Assembly: GCA_021401465.1 (NCBI GenBank)
Contig: JADDMT010000051.1
Location: 124,001 to 188,000 of the forward strand
Origin: Teratosphaeria epicoccoides
Lineage: Eukaryota > Ascomycota > Dothideomycetes > Mycosphaerellales > Teratosphaeriaceae
Reading direction: 5' to 3'
DNA: 64,000 bases
Program-made: the position numbers and the translations under genes
The notes under the pieces: model-generated
The model's input: the letters and a program-made list of their open reading frames with translations, nothing else
Database searches by the model: none
What the model was told of the DNA's origin: nothing
Shown here: positions 46,771 to 56,908 of the stretch, one piece after another
How positions within the stretch are numbered: the first letter of the stretch is position 1
Layout: each line of letters opens with the position of its first letter

Positions 46771-47891
46771 ATGGACGGGCTAGGCAAAACACAACGAGCG
46801 CTCAAAGTCGAGACACCAGGCCACATGACTGTGTTCGATGGCGCATCGATACCGTCTCTGAGCCGTGACGAGGTCTTGGTCAAGGTCACAGCGGTTGCAA
46901 TCAATCCGTTCGACGGCAAATCTGCTGACTTGTCACCGGCGTTAGGAGCGACTGCAGGTTGCGATTTTGCAGGCACCATTGTCGCTGTTGGCGACAGCAA
47001 GACACATACGCTCGGGATCGGGGACAGAGTATGTGGCTTTGTATTTGGGAACAATCCAGACCGGCCGGATAATGGAGCCTTTGCGGAATACGTCGCAGCC
47101 CCCAGTGAGCTGCTGATTCGCGTTCCGTCAACGATGAGTGATGAGGCGGCGGCTACCATAGGAGTGGGAATTGCGACTGCCGGGCTAGTGCTCTACCATG
47201 AGCTCGGTCTACCGTTTCCCTCCGCGCCAGAAACCGACAAAGGCTACTTCCTGGTCTATGGAGGCAGTACTGCGACTGGAACAATGGCTATTCAAATGCT
47301 TCGATTGTGAGTGCAAGCCAGGTTGCAATTCTGCAAAAAGTCATACGCTGACCTGGATGGCGCAGGTCCGGTTGGAGTGTGATCTGTACATGCTCCCCAC
47401 ATAGCTTTGCCATCGTGCAACGTCTTGGGGCTACAAGAGCATTCGATTACCGGTCTCCAACCTGTGGTGACGAGATACGCGCCTTCACGGGAGACCAACT
47501 TGCGTATGCGATGGACTGCATCACCAGCACAACGACCATGAAAATCTGTTACGAAAGCCTGGGGTCAACAGGCGGTCGGTATGTAAGCCTTGATCCGTTC
47601 CCGCTGCGTGGTCACACCCGCCGCAGTGTGAAACCTTCCTGGGTCCTGGCCTTGACCATGCATGGCAAAGCCATCCCGTGGGTCAGACCATACAAACGCT
47701 CGGCACGACCTCAGGATCGTGTTTTTGCTCAGCGATGGATGAAGGTCGCTGAGCGGCTCTTGGCTGCAGGCGAGATCGTCCCACATCCGCATACCAAGAT
47801 GCACGGCGGGCTCGACTGCGTGGCGGACGGCGTCGAGACTGTGCGGACAGGTCAGTTGTCCGGGGTCAAACTTGTATACCGGATTGGCTAG
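46771..47891 (+). CDS. Trans-acting enoyl reductase partner of the PKS-NRPS
   Basis: Two exons, 46771-47306 and 47366-47891, encode 353 aa. It is a zinc-less medium-chain dehydrogenase of the LovC/TenC/ApdC type, which docks to PKSs whose own ER is dead and reduces the enoyl intermediates in selected cycles. Visible features are AINPFDGK near residue 48, GCDFAGTIVAVG, RVCGFVFGNNPDRPDNGAFA, the NADPH-binding YGGSTATGTMAIQ just before the intron, and VICTCSPHSF with RLGATRAFDYRSP after it. Its presence beside a PKS-NRPS with a degenerate ER domain makes the partnership highly likely. It is transcribed divergently from P450-2. Confidence 0.93.
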
Positions 47892-48137
47892 ATGGCGAGA
47901 TGGCCAGGTGGTTACGTAGATGACGGAGCTCGGGACGGGCCGCTCCGTCGCAGCCGAGATAGCCGAGATACCCGAACCCTACTTCAATTTCCCGAGCTCC
48001 GTCTGTCGAGACAGCATCTCTACCCTCTGTGCCGTACGACAGGGCCGTCTCGACTTGCAATCGGGGGGCGTGCACATAGACTGTCCAATGCGCCGCACAT
48101 CTTGCGATGGCAAACGCTCTGATCGCTCGCGGCCGCG

Positions 48138-49941
48138 ATGCCTCACGCCACGGCTGTCAACGAGATCTTGCCTCCAGACACCGTCCTCATTGTCGGCGCA
48201 GGACCAGTAGGCCTGGTACTGGCCACCACATTAGCCCACCATGGCACAAGGAGCGTCATCCTGGAACGGAACAGATGGACCACACGATGGCCGAAAATGG
48301 ACTTGACGACTGCGCGCTCCATGGAAATCTTTCGGTCCCTCAGGCTCGCAGAAAGTCTCCGTCAACGCGGTGTGCCCCCAAATTTCTCATTCACTTGCCT
48401 GTTCTCCAGTGGCTTACACGCTGCCAAGGCGGTGACTTCGTGGCCACTCCCGAGCGTCGATGATGCACGCGCACAGATCGCCGCTCGCAACGATGGCACG
48501 ATGCCGTTGGAGCCGTGGCAGCGCGTTTCTCAGGAAGTCTTTGAAGCATCGCTGAAGAAGTTGTGCATGGAGAACCCTCTCATCGACTTCCGTGCAGGCT
48601 GCGAAGTCACTGACGCACGCGAGGAGAAAGACAAAGCTCATGTCACATTCATCGATTCCAACTCTGGTTCCGAGGTCTCGGTCCAAGCTCCATATGCAGT
48701 AGCTTGTGACGGTGCCAACAGTACGCTGCGCAAGAGCGTAGGCATTGAGTTGGAAGGAGGCCCGCTGTACGACGGGTGATGCATACCCCTCTGCTCTTCC
48801 CACGTTGACGTATGACAGGTCTGCGAAAGCACTTCTCGTGCACTTCAAGTCTCGAGACCTTACTCGCATTCACCGGCAAGGCCAATTCTGGCACATCTTC
48901 TTCCCACGCGCCGCTGCCGAGGGAGGGTCTGTCAAGGGCGCTATTATTGCGCAAAATGAGATTGACACGTGGACAGTGCATTGCTTCCTGCCTGCTAGTT
49001 TTGATGATCACGAACTTTCTTCAGAGCAGGCTGTATACAATGTCCTTGGCGGGCTTGGTGAGCCTTTCAAGATCAAGATAGACGAGGTCCTTGTCCGATC
49101 CACCTGGACGCCCAGCGTGGCCCTTGCCACAGATTACTTAAGTCCCAATGGCAGAATCATTCTCGCCGGTGACGCATGCCACCAGACTGTCCCGACGGGC
49201 GGGTACGGCATGAATACAGGCATAGCAGATGCGTTTGATCTTGGTTGGAAACTCGCTGCAGCGGTGCAGGGCTGGGGCGGGTCCCAACTCTTGGCCACCT
49301 ACGCAGACGAACGCAGACCAGTCGGAGCGGACAGTCTCCGTTGGTCGAAGGCGCATATGGTCAACCTCATGAGCTTGTCTAAGACGATTGGCCTTGACGG
49401 AGAAACCATCAATTCGCATTCGGACGAAGGCGCCAAGATGCGTAACGCCATGCATGAATATGCACAGACCAACGATGCTCACAACCAAAGCATCGGGGTC
49501 GAGATGGGCTACCGTTACCAGTCGTCAATCTGTGTAGCGAGCGAGCTCGACTTCGAAGTTTCTCCTCCGGAATTTGATCCACGGAGATACACCCCAACGA
49601 CCTGTCCTGGTTATCGCGCACCTCATCTCTTCTTATCGGATGGTTCACCCATTTTCGACAAATTCGGAACTGGTTTCACTTTGATCTCATTGCACCACGA
49701 TCTGGAGACCTCTGCAAATGTCGTCGAATGCTTCAAGTCCGCAGCCCGGTTGCGACATGCTCCTCTTGACACCGTGATATTGGCGCACGAGCCGCACGCA
49801 CGGAGCATCTGGGGAGCGGATTTCACTCTCATTCGGCCTGATGGCTTCGTCTCCTGGCATGCCAATAAGGTAGTCACCATGGATGAGGCTACGGCGATAA
49901 TAGGGAAAGCAACGGGATTTGCAGACGAGGCCTTGTTTTAG
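48138..49941 (+). CDS. FAD-dependent monooxygenase, phenol hydroxylase (PheA/TfdB) type
   Basis: Two exons, 48138-48775 and 48819-49941, encode 586 aa. The N-terminal Rossmann motif is VLIVGAGPVGLVLATTL. The FAD/NADPH DG motif is YAVACDGANSTLR. The second FAD motif is GDACHQTVPTGGYGMNTGIA, joined to DAFDLGWKLAAA. The C-terminal region (SDGSPIFDKFGTGFTLI and onward) is the thioredoxin-like domain of class A aromatic hydroxylases. Such enzymes hydroxylate phenols or 4-hydroxypyridones, so a ring hydroxylation in the pathway is plausible. The gene follows the trans-ER on the same strand. Confidence 0.9.
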
Positions 49942-50150
49942 CTGCCCGCACTCCAAGATACCTTCTCCAAAGCGGACAAAAATCTGCACAATTCTGTACC
50001 TGTATAAGACCACTGCCGCTCACCACCCAATGTTTCCGTACCAATGCCTTAAAAAAGTTAGGGGCTAAAGATCATCTCATCGTACCCTTGCCTAACCAGG
50101 AATTCATGGTGCCGACTGCACAATGAACACATAGTCTGCTTGCTGATGCG

Positions 50151-51544
50151 CTAATCCTTCATTGCTCGCTTCGCTATGAGCGGGCTACTCTTGTTGACTG
50201 AGGAGAAGTTGTTCGCGTCGATGCACGCCTGCCGGGATTTGAGCGCCGCTGGATAAGTCCGCTCGACCATCTCTTTTTCGTACTCAGTAATTGCCTGCTG
50301 TAGACTGAAGGGTGTCTGCGCCCCCGAGTCTTTTGGCAAAAGTGCTTTCGCAAGGCGTGAGACGTCAATCACTCCGTGATTCGCGGCCTCACCACGAACT
50401 ATGTGTGAAGGGAATGGTGAGTGGGTGCCCTGCTTCGTTTCATAGAGGGAAGGGTCGCTTACACATAGTCATGCAGTGTGCTGCATCGCCGACAAGGGTG
50501 ACACGACCGTCGTGATTATCCCACCCGCCTTCGACTGGCGGCCAATCTTCCAGGACGATCTCGCGCAGCTCGGTGTCCTCAGGGAGGTCGTGTACCATTT
50601 CCCTGAAAGGCTCTGCCCAGTCTTTGGCCAGCTCTCGTATGAGGGCATGTCTCGCGCAGTTGCTCTCTGGCATCGCCCACCCATCTCGATAGGGCCAGCT
50701 GAGCATCATCTGGCACGTCGCAAAATCTTCGGTGTCCACGCTCCTAGGCATGTGGATGAAAGAGAACCAGAAATAGACGTTGGTTGACGGATCACCGCCT
50801 TGATAGAAGTGTGGATCGATCGCAAGACACTTCCTGATCTTCTCAATCGGGTAGAGTACTCGAAGTCCTATCAGTCGTACCGGCAGGCGGGTGTTCTGCC
50901 AAGTATTTGGACAGAGGCTCCTGCGTACGGCCGAGCGCGAGCCGTCACAACCAACCACCAGGTCACCCTTCGCGGAAGTACCATCGTCAAATTTGGCCGT
51001 TACGGGAGCTTCACCGGAGTACTCAAGCCCGATGAGATGCTTCGACCACTGCGCATTGTCAGTCTAACTTCAGTGCTCATGTCTGTCCCGGGCTTGTTTG
51101 TCGTGCCTGAATGTCCAATCCCGTCATGAGAAGCGCTATCAGCTTCTCTCTCGCTACCCTCGAAGCCGCACCCAAGGGAATTGGCCACGCTTCGACAGCT
51201 TGGCCCGTCTGCAGGTTGAGGTACTGGAAGTTGCCAGGCTGCAAGTTATCCGCTGCATCACGGTTGACCAGGCAGGCGGCAAAATTGTCCATGATGTCTC
51301 GAGGCATAATGTTGCTGAGGTCTGTAAGTGCCCAATGAATGGTGAGGCTCCATCCCCCTCCGCGGTAGAATGCACAAGGGTCTCGCTCGTAGATGGAGAA
51401 CGTGTACCGCACCTGGTAGTGCAACGACCTTTCAGACTGGTTGAATTTGCGTAGAGTCTGTGCAAGGATCAGACCTGTGAGCCCGGCTCCAATGATCACC
51501 ACATGAACATGACGCTGTTGCGCATTCCCGTTGACTGCGTTCAT
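50151..51544 (-). CDS. FAD-dependent monooxygenase, second (salicylate hydroxylase-like) type
   Basis: Three exons, 51107-51544, 50463-51048 and 50151-50398, encode 423 aa. The first has VVIIGAGLTGLILAQTLRKF. The second has LVVGCDGSRSAVRRSL and ends in GDAAHCMTM. The third opens with FRGEAANHGVIDV, the conserved FAD-binding continuation. The first intron (51049-51106, 58 bp) begins with GC rather than GT and has a CTGAC branch point; no GT donor gives an open frame. The second intron is GT-AG (50399-50462). It belongs to a family of class A monooxygenases common in fungal polyketide clusters. The protein differs strongly from its FAD neighbour, so two separate oxidations are likely. Confidence 0.85.
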
Positions 51545-52068
51545 GATGTTGCAATGGCCAATCTTGAGGCTGTCGCTGTCGTTGTCGCTAGAATGGAAGC
51601 GTCGTGGTAGCAGACCATAGAAGGCACACAGGAGTAGCCGTGGAATGATTGAGAAATGTCCTGGTCGATCGAAGCAGACCTGTCGATGACATGTCGGCTG
51701 GACGCCGCAAAAGTATCTAGGGCGGACGTCCGTTTACAAGTAGTCCGACATGCCCGGAGTGACGATGGCAGTTCGGCCATGAGCAGAGCGCTGGCCCCGA
51801 GAGAGCAGGGAACTGGGACTAGCGGCTACATTCATGAGACAAATGCGAATGTCCCAGAGAACAGCGCACCGGCGTTTGGGTGAGATTCAATGGCAGACGA
51901 ATCGAAGGTGTCTGCCTCTTCGATATCACGACTAGGATGATTGAAACGTAGCATTCATTGATACCAACAACGCCTCAAAGTTTGGCAGAGCTGCTGCGAT
52001 ATGTTACTGGCTACGGATCTTCCCAACCTCACAATCGAAGTTGCACACGGTCGTGCCGGCCTCCATGA
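51545..52068. other. Intergenic region between FAD monooxygenase 2 and SDHC
   Basis: No supported gene. It must hold the monooxygenase promoter (both genes are on the minus strand) and the SDHC 3' UTR. Confidence 0.5.
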
Positions 52069-52767
52069 CTACACCAGCAGAGCCAGAGCAAGGGCGCTGG
52101 CAAACGAAACATACACCGCAGCCCATCCGGTGCGCGCCACCTGTTTGTTGTTGATACCAATCGTCATGTCCCATAACAAATACCGAATTCCGTTGAAAGC
52201 ATGGAAGGCGAGCGGCCAGGCAAGCGTAAATTTGATCAGGACCTTCGCGACTGGAGGCAAGGCGCCGAAAGAAGCGGCGAGAGAGGCGGAGGAGAGGTCA
52301 AGTCCGAGCCAGGGCGAGGCCAAGTAGAGCATTCCAAATAGGTAGAAGCTACCACTCATCGCCACGCCAGTGATGCGGGTGAGTGTGGAAGGTATCGAAG
52401 TGATTTGCCATCGATAGATTGACAGATGCGGCGATAAAGGCCGCTTGAGACGTTGCTGAGGCAGAAGACGCTCGGCAGCGTGACTCTGGTGCGTCGATCG
52501 GACCGGAGCCTTTGTCACGGATTGTCTGTACTCATACAGTCAATCAGCCGCAACGCAGCAGAGCAGAAAGAGAACCAATGCCAAGCACCTGCGACTTACC
52601 TGGCGGCGATGACGAAGGCAGGGCGCGGGTGAGCCGCCAACACCGCGGCAGCAGGGGAACCCGCTCGGGCAAACAAGCCGCAGGTGCGCCCTGAAGGCGG
52701 ATTTACGTCAGCTTGCACGGGACTGAAAGCAAGCACTTTGCGTACCTGTGCGTGCAAGAAAGGCCAT
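52069..52767 (-). CDS. SDHC: Succinate dehydrogenase cytochrome b560 subunit (SDHC), divergent cluster-embedded form
   Basis: Three exons, 52746-52767, 52600-52690 and 52069-52525, encode 189 aa. The N-terminus is Arg/Ala-rich without acidic residues, a mitochondrial presequence. The mature protein has the SDHC signature SPHLSIYRWQIT, RITGVAMSGSFYLFG, and the heme-ligand region FHAFNGIRYLLWD, with three membrane helices. SDHC anchors complex II in the inner membrane and forms the ubiquinone pocket with SDHB and SDHD. In typical fungal SDHC the pocket reads QITW....N-R and NGIRH. Here Trp is Ser (codon 52396-52398), Asn is Thr (52378-52380) and His is Tyr (52180-52182). These match the positions known as W80, N86 and H152 in Zymoseptoria SDHC, where changes give fungicide resistance. 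The heme His and the neighbouring Arg are kept. It is likely a self-protection paralog; a single housekeeping copy is the alternative. Confidence 0.93.
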
Positions 52768-53348
52768 GCCGGGAGTGCACGTCAACGATCGCTCAGGATG
52801 GGTCGTCCGTGGACATTCGACGCCCGTCTGATGGGGAGTAGGTCGAAGCAGAAGCGCGGGCCTGAGCAAGCAGAAAGGTGGAGGAGAGGAAACATGACCC
52901 TTGGACCACGCCCGGAATGCACATAGCTACATCACATGCAGGGCACGGAGATACAAGGGACGGGGCGGGCGGTCGGGACGGCGCGGGCATCAAGAATGGA
53001 GATCGACGGCCATTCTCCACCATTGACGACGGGCTTTGGGAAGCGGCGGGAAGCGCCATCTCCGAATAAGCCGCGCGCCGCAGCGGAGAACTCGGAGTAT
53101 TCGGAAAGGCTCCTCCCCCGAGCGGCAGGGCAGCGTGTACTGCCCACCCCTAATTGCCGTGCTCGTCGTCCATCACCGCGACCTCACGTCCGAAGGCCAG
53201 CCAGGCCGAGTGGCTGCGACGATGACTCCGCCGTTGCAGACCCGCGCGTCGCCCCCAAGTGACCACCGTCTGACCCCCACAAGCCATTGCCTCTCTCATA
53301 GATACTCGGCTGGCGCAGGGTGGTGGAAGGGCTCGGTGAGCATCAGTA
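52768..53348. other. Divergent promoter region of SDHC and the EamA transporter
   Basis: 581 bp between divergent SDHC (-) and transporter (+) starts. It is GC-rich and contains no supported gene. The AATTTTCCGTC motif of the other cluster promoters was not seen here. Confidence 0.5.
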
Positions 53349-54643
53349 ATGCTATCCCGTGACACGTCCGCGACGAGGCGAGGATGGTTGTGGACGCTGT
53401 GGTGGTCGAAGAATGGCAGCATTGCTCTGATGATTGCTGCGCAGCTGATTTCGTCGACGATGGCTGCCGCAGCAAAGATGCTCCAGAACGCCAGTGACCA
53501 TCACGACGCCCTGGACACTCGGCAGGTATATGATATATCCAACATGTATGTCATTGCGCTGACATACAGTAGGTTCTGATGATCATGATGGTTGAAATAC
53601 TGGGCATAAGTTGGCTATGGGGTCACTTCGCAAACGTACCGAATGCACCGCTTGGCATCGCGGCCTTGTGGCCTCTGTTGACAATGCGCGGTGTCGCTGG
53701 GGCACTCGGCAGTACGTTGCAAGACTGCTGGACGCAGGTGAATGCTGAAAAACTGATCGACGTGCCAGTCGGAGGCTTCTATTACTCTCTACGCAGTCTT
53801 CCCATTTCCGAAGCCACAGTCATCAACTTCCTCGCCCCTATGGTGGCCGCGATGGCGCTGAGCTTCATTGGTAGGCTCGCCCCCACCCTGCTTCAACAGA
53901 TAGCAGGTGCAGCGTCCATCGCGGGCGTTGTACTTGTCGCGCAGCCTTGGCATCTCATGGCTTCAGATCACACTGAGTCTTCCATTGAGCTGACTGGCAA
54001 TTCCACCGTTGGGGCTCAGCGCGACATGGAATTCGATGATCCGTCATACGCCTTGACCAGCTCACTGGACCGCATCACAGCTATTGCGGCTGCACTTGTG
54101 GGTGTAGCAGGGGGCTCCACAGCCTATGTGGCCATGTCTCTGGTTGGTCAGCGTGCGCACCCTTCAATCATCGTGAGTCATTTCGCGGCCTGGACAGTAT
54201 TTCTGACTCTTGTCAGCTTTGTTGTGACTGGATTTGACATGCTCAGAGCGCCCACCCTGTCGGAATCGGGCCTGCTTGTCTACATGGGCACCTGTGGCTC
54301 GCTCTTGCACATGTTGATAGCGGCGAGCCTCCAAGGGGAGGGAAGGAATCAGGCGTTGAACATGGTGTACTTGCAAATCGTATTTGCACTGGTCCTGGAT
54401 AAGATGGTGTGGGACATAAGCCCAAGTTGGGCGAGCCTGGGCGGAGGTATGTTGATCATTGGCAGTGTCGCCATCGTTGCCATCGCCAAGGACCAAAGAG
54501 ACCATGTCGCGGACGCCAGCAAGCTTGGCTTGATGACTGAAGTGGCCAGTGGGGAGGAGCTGCAAATGATGATCGTCGAAGAGGGACGGGACAGCCTTGA
54601 TGGGCAAGGGGAACCGTTCATACAGACAGCGGTTGAGTGGTGA
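53349..54643 (+). CDS. EamA-family drug/metabolite transporter
   Basis: Three exons, 53349-53525, 53573-53711 and 53769-54643, encode 396 aa. Introns use GTATAT/TAG and GTACGT/CCAG. The second is 57 bp, a multiple of three, and stays open if unspliced. Splicing restores RGVAGALG-GGFYYSLRSLPISEATVINF, a standard DMT-superfamily motif at the end of helix 3 and start of helix 4. About ten hydrophobic helices in two EamA repeats are present, with a cytosolic loop near residues 205-230 and an acidic C-tail. It likely exports the cluster product or a precursor. The gene is divergent from SDHC. Confidence 0.85.
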
Positions 54644-55349
54644 AAGATACGCACCGTTGCCGCATTAACGTTCATTCAGCAAAAATGGACATCTATTGTT
54701 GCAATCTCTCTGCCTTCGCCTGATGACATGTGAGACGCCCATGGTCAGCCAACCGCTTCTCCATGCCTCGTCAGCATCACAGTGTGCCATTGCAATAATC
54801 CCCACCATGAGCATGGACGACCCGACTGTATGGCTGCTGAACGCTGAACGCTGAGGCCTCCCGATATGGTCTGTATGGCGGTGGACGAAGATGCGACGGA
54901 ACGGACGCAGACTCTGGTAGGCCGGTAGCGGCATGGAACGTACCTGTAAGATTATCGAATCACATAGTCACAGCGTGAGGCCACGATGGCGACATACTAC
55001 GCACGGCAGCTTTAGAAGCCGTTGGCATAATCGCGGAGAGCTGGAGCATATCCTCGGAAGATAGAGACGCTCGATATCAGTCCCCCTGCCAAACACCATT
55101 CGTTACATAAGATCCATCTACCTAACATATGACAGCGTCGCTCTTTCGCAAGCGTGCGAGCATGGGGCAACGACAAACGACTGATATCGCGCACTGCGAC
55201 GCTCCTGAACTGACGGGCCGCCACCGATGCGTGAGACAGCGGCACGTTCCAATCAACAGCCCGGTGCGGAGAGGCTGATAGTGGTTTCGATGAAACGCCG
55301 CAGGCCCTCTCGCTCATCGTACCGGGTCGACTGCAACATTCCCTCGGCA
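54644..55349. other. Convergent 3' region between transporter and DUF3328 gene
   Basis: Both flanking genes end here, so this is 3' UTR and terminator sequence. Short frames on both strands show no recognisable similarity. Confidence 0.5.
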
Positions 55350-56389
55350 CTAGTACATCGCCGCAGGACTACGCTGGTCCTCGTATCCGTCGAAAGGTAT
55401 CCCGACCGCTGGGTACGGGGGCGGTGGCTTCTCCGGAACCCAGTCATCCGGCTTTCCGTAGAACTTCTGGACCGCCGGCAGCCATTTGCTGCCCGCGGGA
55501 CAGAAGCGCAGAGCGTGCGGGTAGGCGCGCTCCTCCTTCAGCTCGTGCGTGATCAATTCGTTGTAGCTGAAGCAAGCCGAATGCTCGCGTCCCCATTTCT
55601 CCAAGGCACTCCAGTCTTTGCATTGCCTGTACTGACCGATACCAGTGTGAGCACTGTCCTTGGCGTCCACGGGGATGTATCTCGGAGTGTCGTCAGCAGA
55701 ACAAACCAGATCCTGGCGGATGTTGTCGAGGCAATGGATCAAGTGTTCAGTGGGGTAGCTCTGCTTGACTCCCTGTCGATACTCTAGATTCGACCTATGG
55801 AGAGATTTCTGCAGACTTGTTAGCAACGCGACAGACGTCTTGAGAGACAATGTAGAGAGTTACCAGGCAATGCAAACTATGGAGTGAAGTGATCATGTAG
55901 GCGCTGTGAGTGGGATCCCAGGGGAAATCGGCTGACTCTGGTAGCCCTTTTTCGCTGGCGTACTCTTTGCTGAGAGCAACAACGATGTAATCGATGTCCA
56001 TGTTGATCCACGAGCGGTCAGCCTCCGAGGTGTTGGGATGACTGTAGATGGTATGGTCCATCCATGCGATCGGATGGTTGTTCTCCAGTCCAGCTGCGTA
56101 ACATACGTCAGTCGTGGAATGCTGTCCCGCCTCAGCTCGTCAGCTTACCAATGTGCGTTTTGTAACCGGAAGGACTCGACAGAGCTTTCCTGAACGTGAT
56201 GGCTGTGAGCACGATGTTGCTGATGACGAGGAGAACTAGCACGCAACACGTGCCGAGGACAACGCGTTTGGAAACGCTGTATGCTGGCCTTGCTTTCCGA
56301 GCGACATAGTCGTGTCCGGTGAGATCCTCGTTGCTTGAGCGAGAGTCTTCACCGTCGAGCAGACGATACTTCTCGAGCATTGGAGCCAT
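55350..56389 (-). CDS. DUF3328 (UstYa-like) oxidative tailoring protein
   Basis: Three exons, 56149-56389, 55864-56093 and 55808-55350, encode 309 aa. A short cytosolic tail precedes one membrane helix at about residues 43-66. The lumenal part has both HxxHC motifs of the family: HSLHC at the end of exon 2 and HLIHC near the start of exon 3, the latter followed by LDNIRQDLVC. A Tyr/Pro-rich end closes the protein. Family members (UstYa, cyclochlorotine-pathway proteins) are copper-dependent oxidases that cyclise, hydroxylate or chlorinate unactivated carbons. To my knowledge one such protein (ApnU) is the halogenase in atpenin biosynthesis. Here it is the prime candidate for polyketide side-chain functionalisation. 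The gene is divergent from the O-methyltransferase. Confidence 0.92.
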
Positions 56390-56908
56390 GGCGACAGTTT
56401 AGTTCCGCAATGGCAATTCAAGGCAGTAGATAGACCTTGGACCGCAAGATCGAGCAAAGACGGACTGAGGACCCGAAGCTTTACTTTGAGGGATCCCAAC
56501 CAGCCATGGCGGTAACACAGTGAAAGAGTTGACTTTGGCCCACTGCTGATCTGGTGTAATTTTCCGTCCACTTGACATGAGCAGGTGGGTCTTTACAGCA
56601 AAAAATCCGTCCTTCTCCGAATAAGCCGCAAAGCTGTTGATGGACGCCATGCAGCCAAGCCAAGTATCGGCCAAAGGAAGCCTATCCGACCCATCTCAAA
56701 GATCACAGCCCGATAGCTCTAAAAAAACCCGAGCTTGGTGATACGGGGAGCTGTGAGGTCTGAACGTGCGAGTGCACAATGTCCGTCAAAGTACCCATGG
56801 GCGTCCTCTGTCGCTGCTTGCACCATTTGATGCTTCAAATGCAAGTTGTGCTGCCCACCTAGCAAATATCGACCCCATCAGCCACGCGCCGCAGCTCGCT
56901 CTGCAAAC
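56390..56908. promoter_or_regulatory. Divergent promoter of DUF3328 protein and O-methyltransferase
   Basis: 519 bp between divergent starts. It contains AATTTTCCGTC at 56558-56568, identical to the motif in the P450-2/trans-ER promoter. Otherwise no gene is supported. Confidence 0.5.

Noticed and set aside
53712..53768. Continuous reading through the second EamA intron
   Set aside because: The 57-bp stretch has GT-AG ends and interrupts a conserved DMT motif; splicing restores it.
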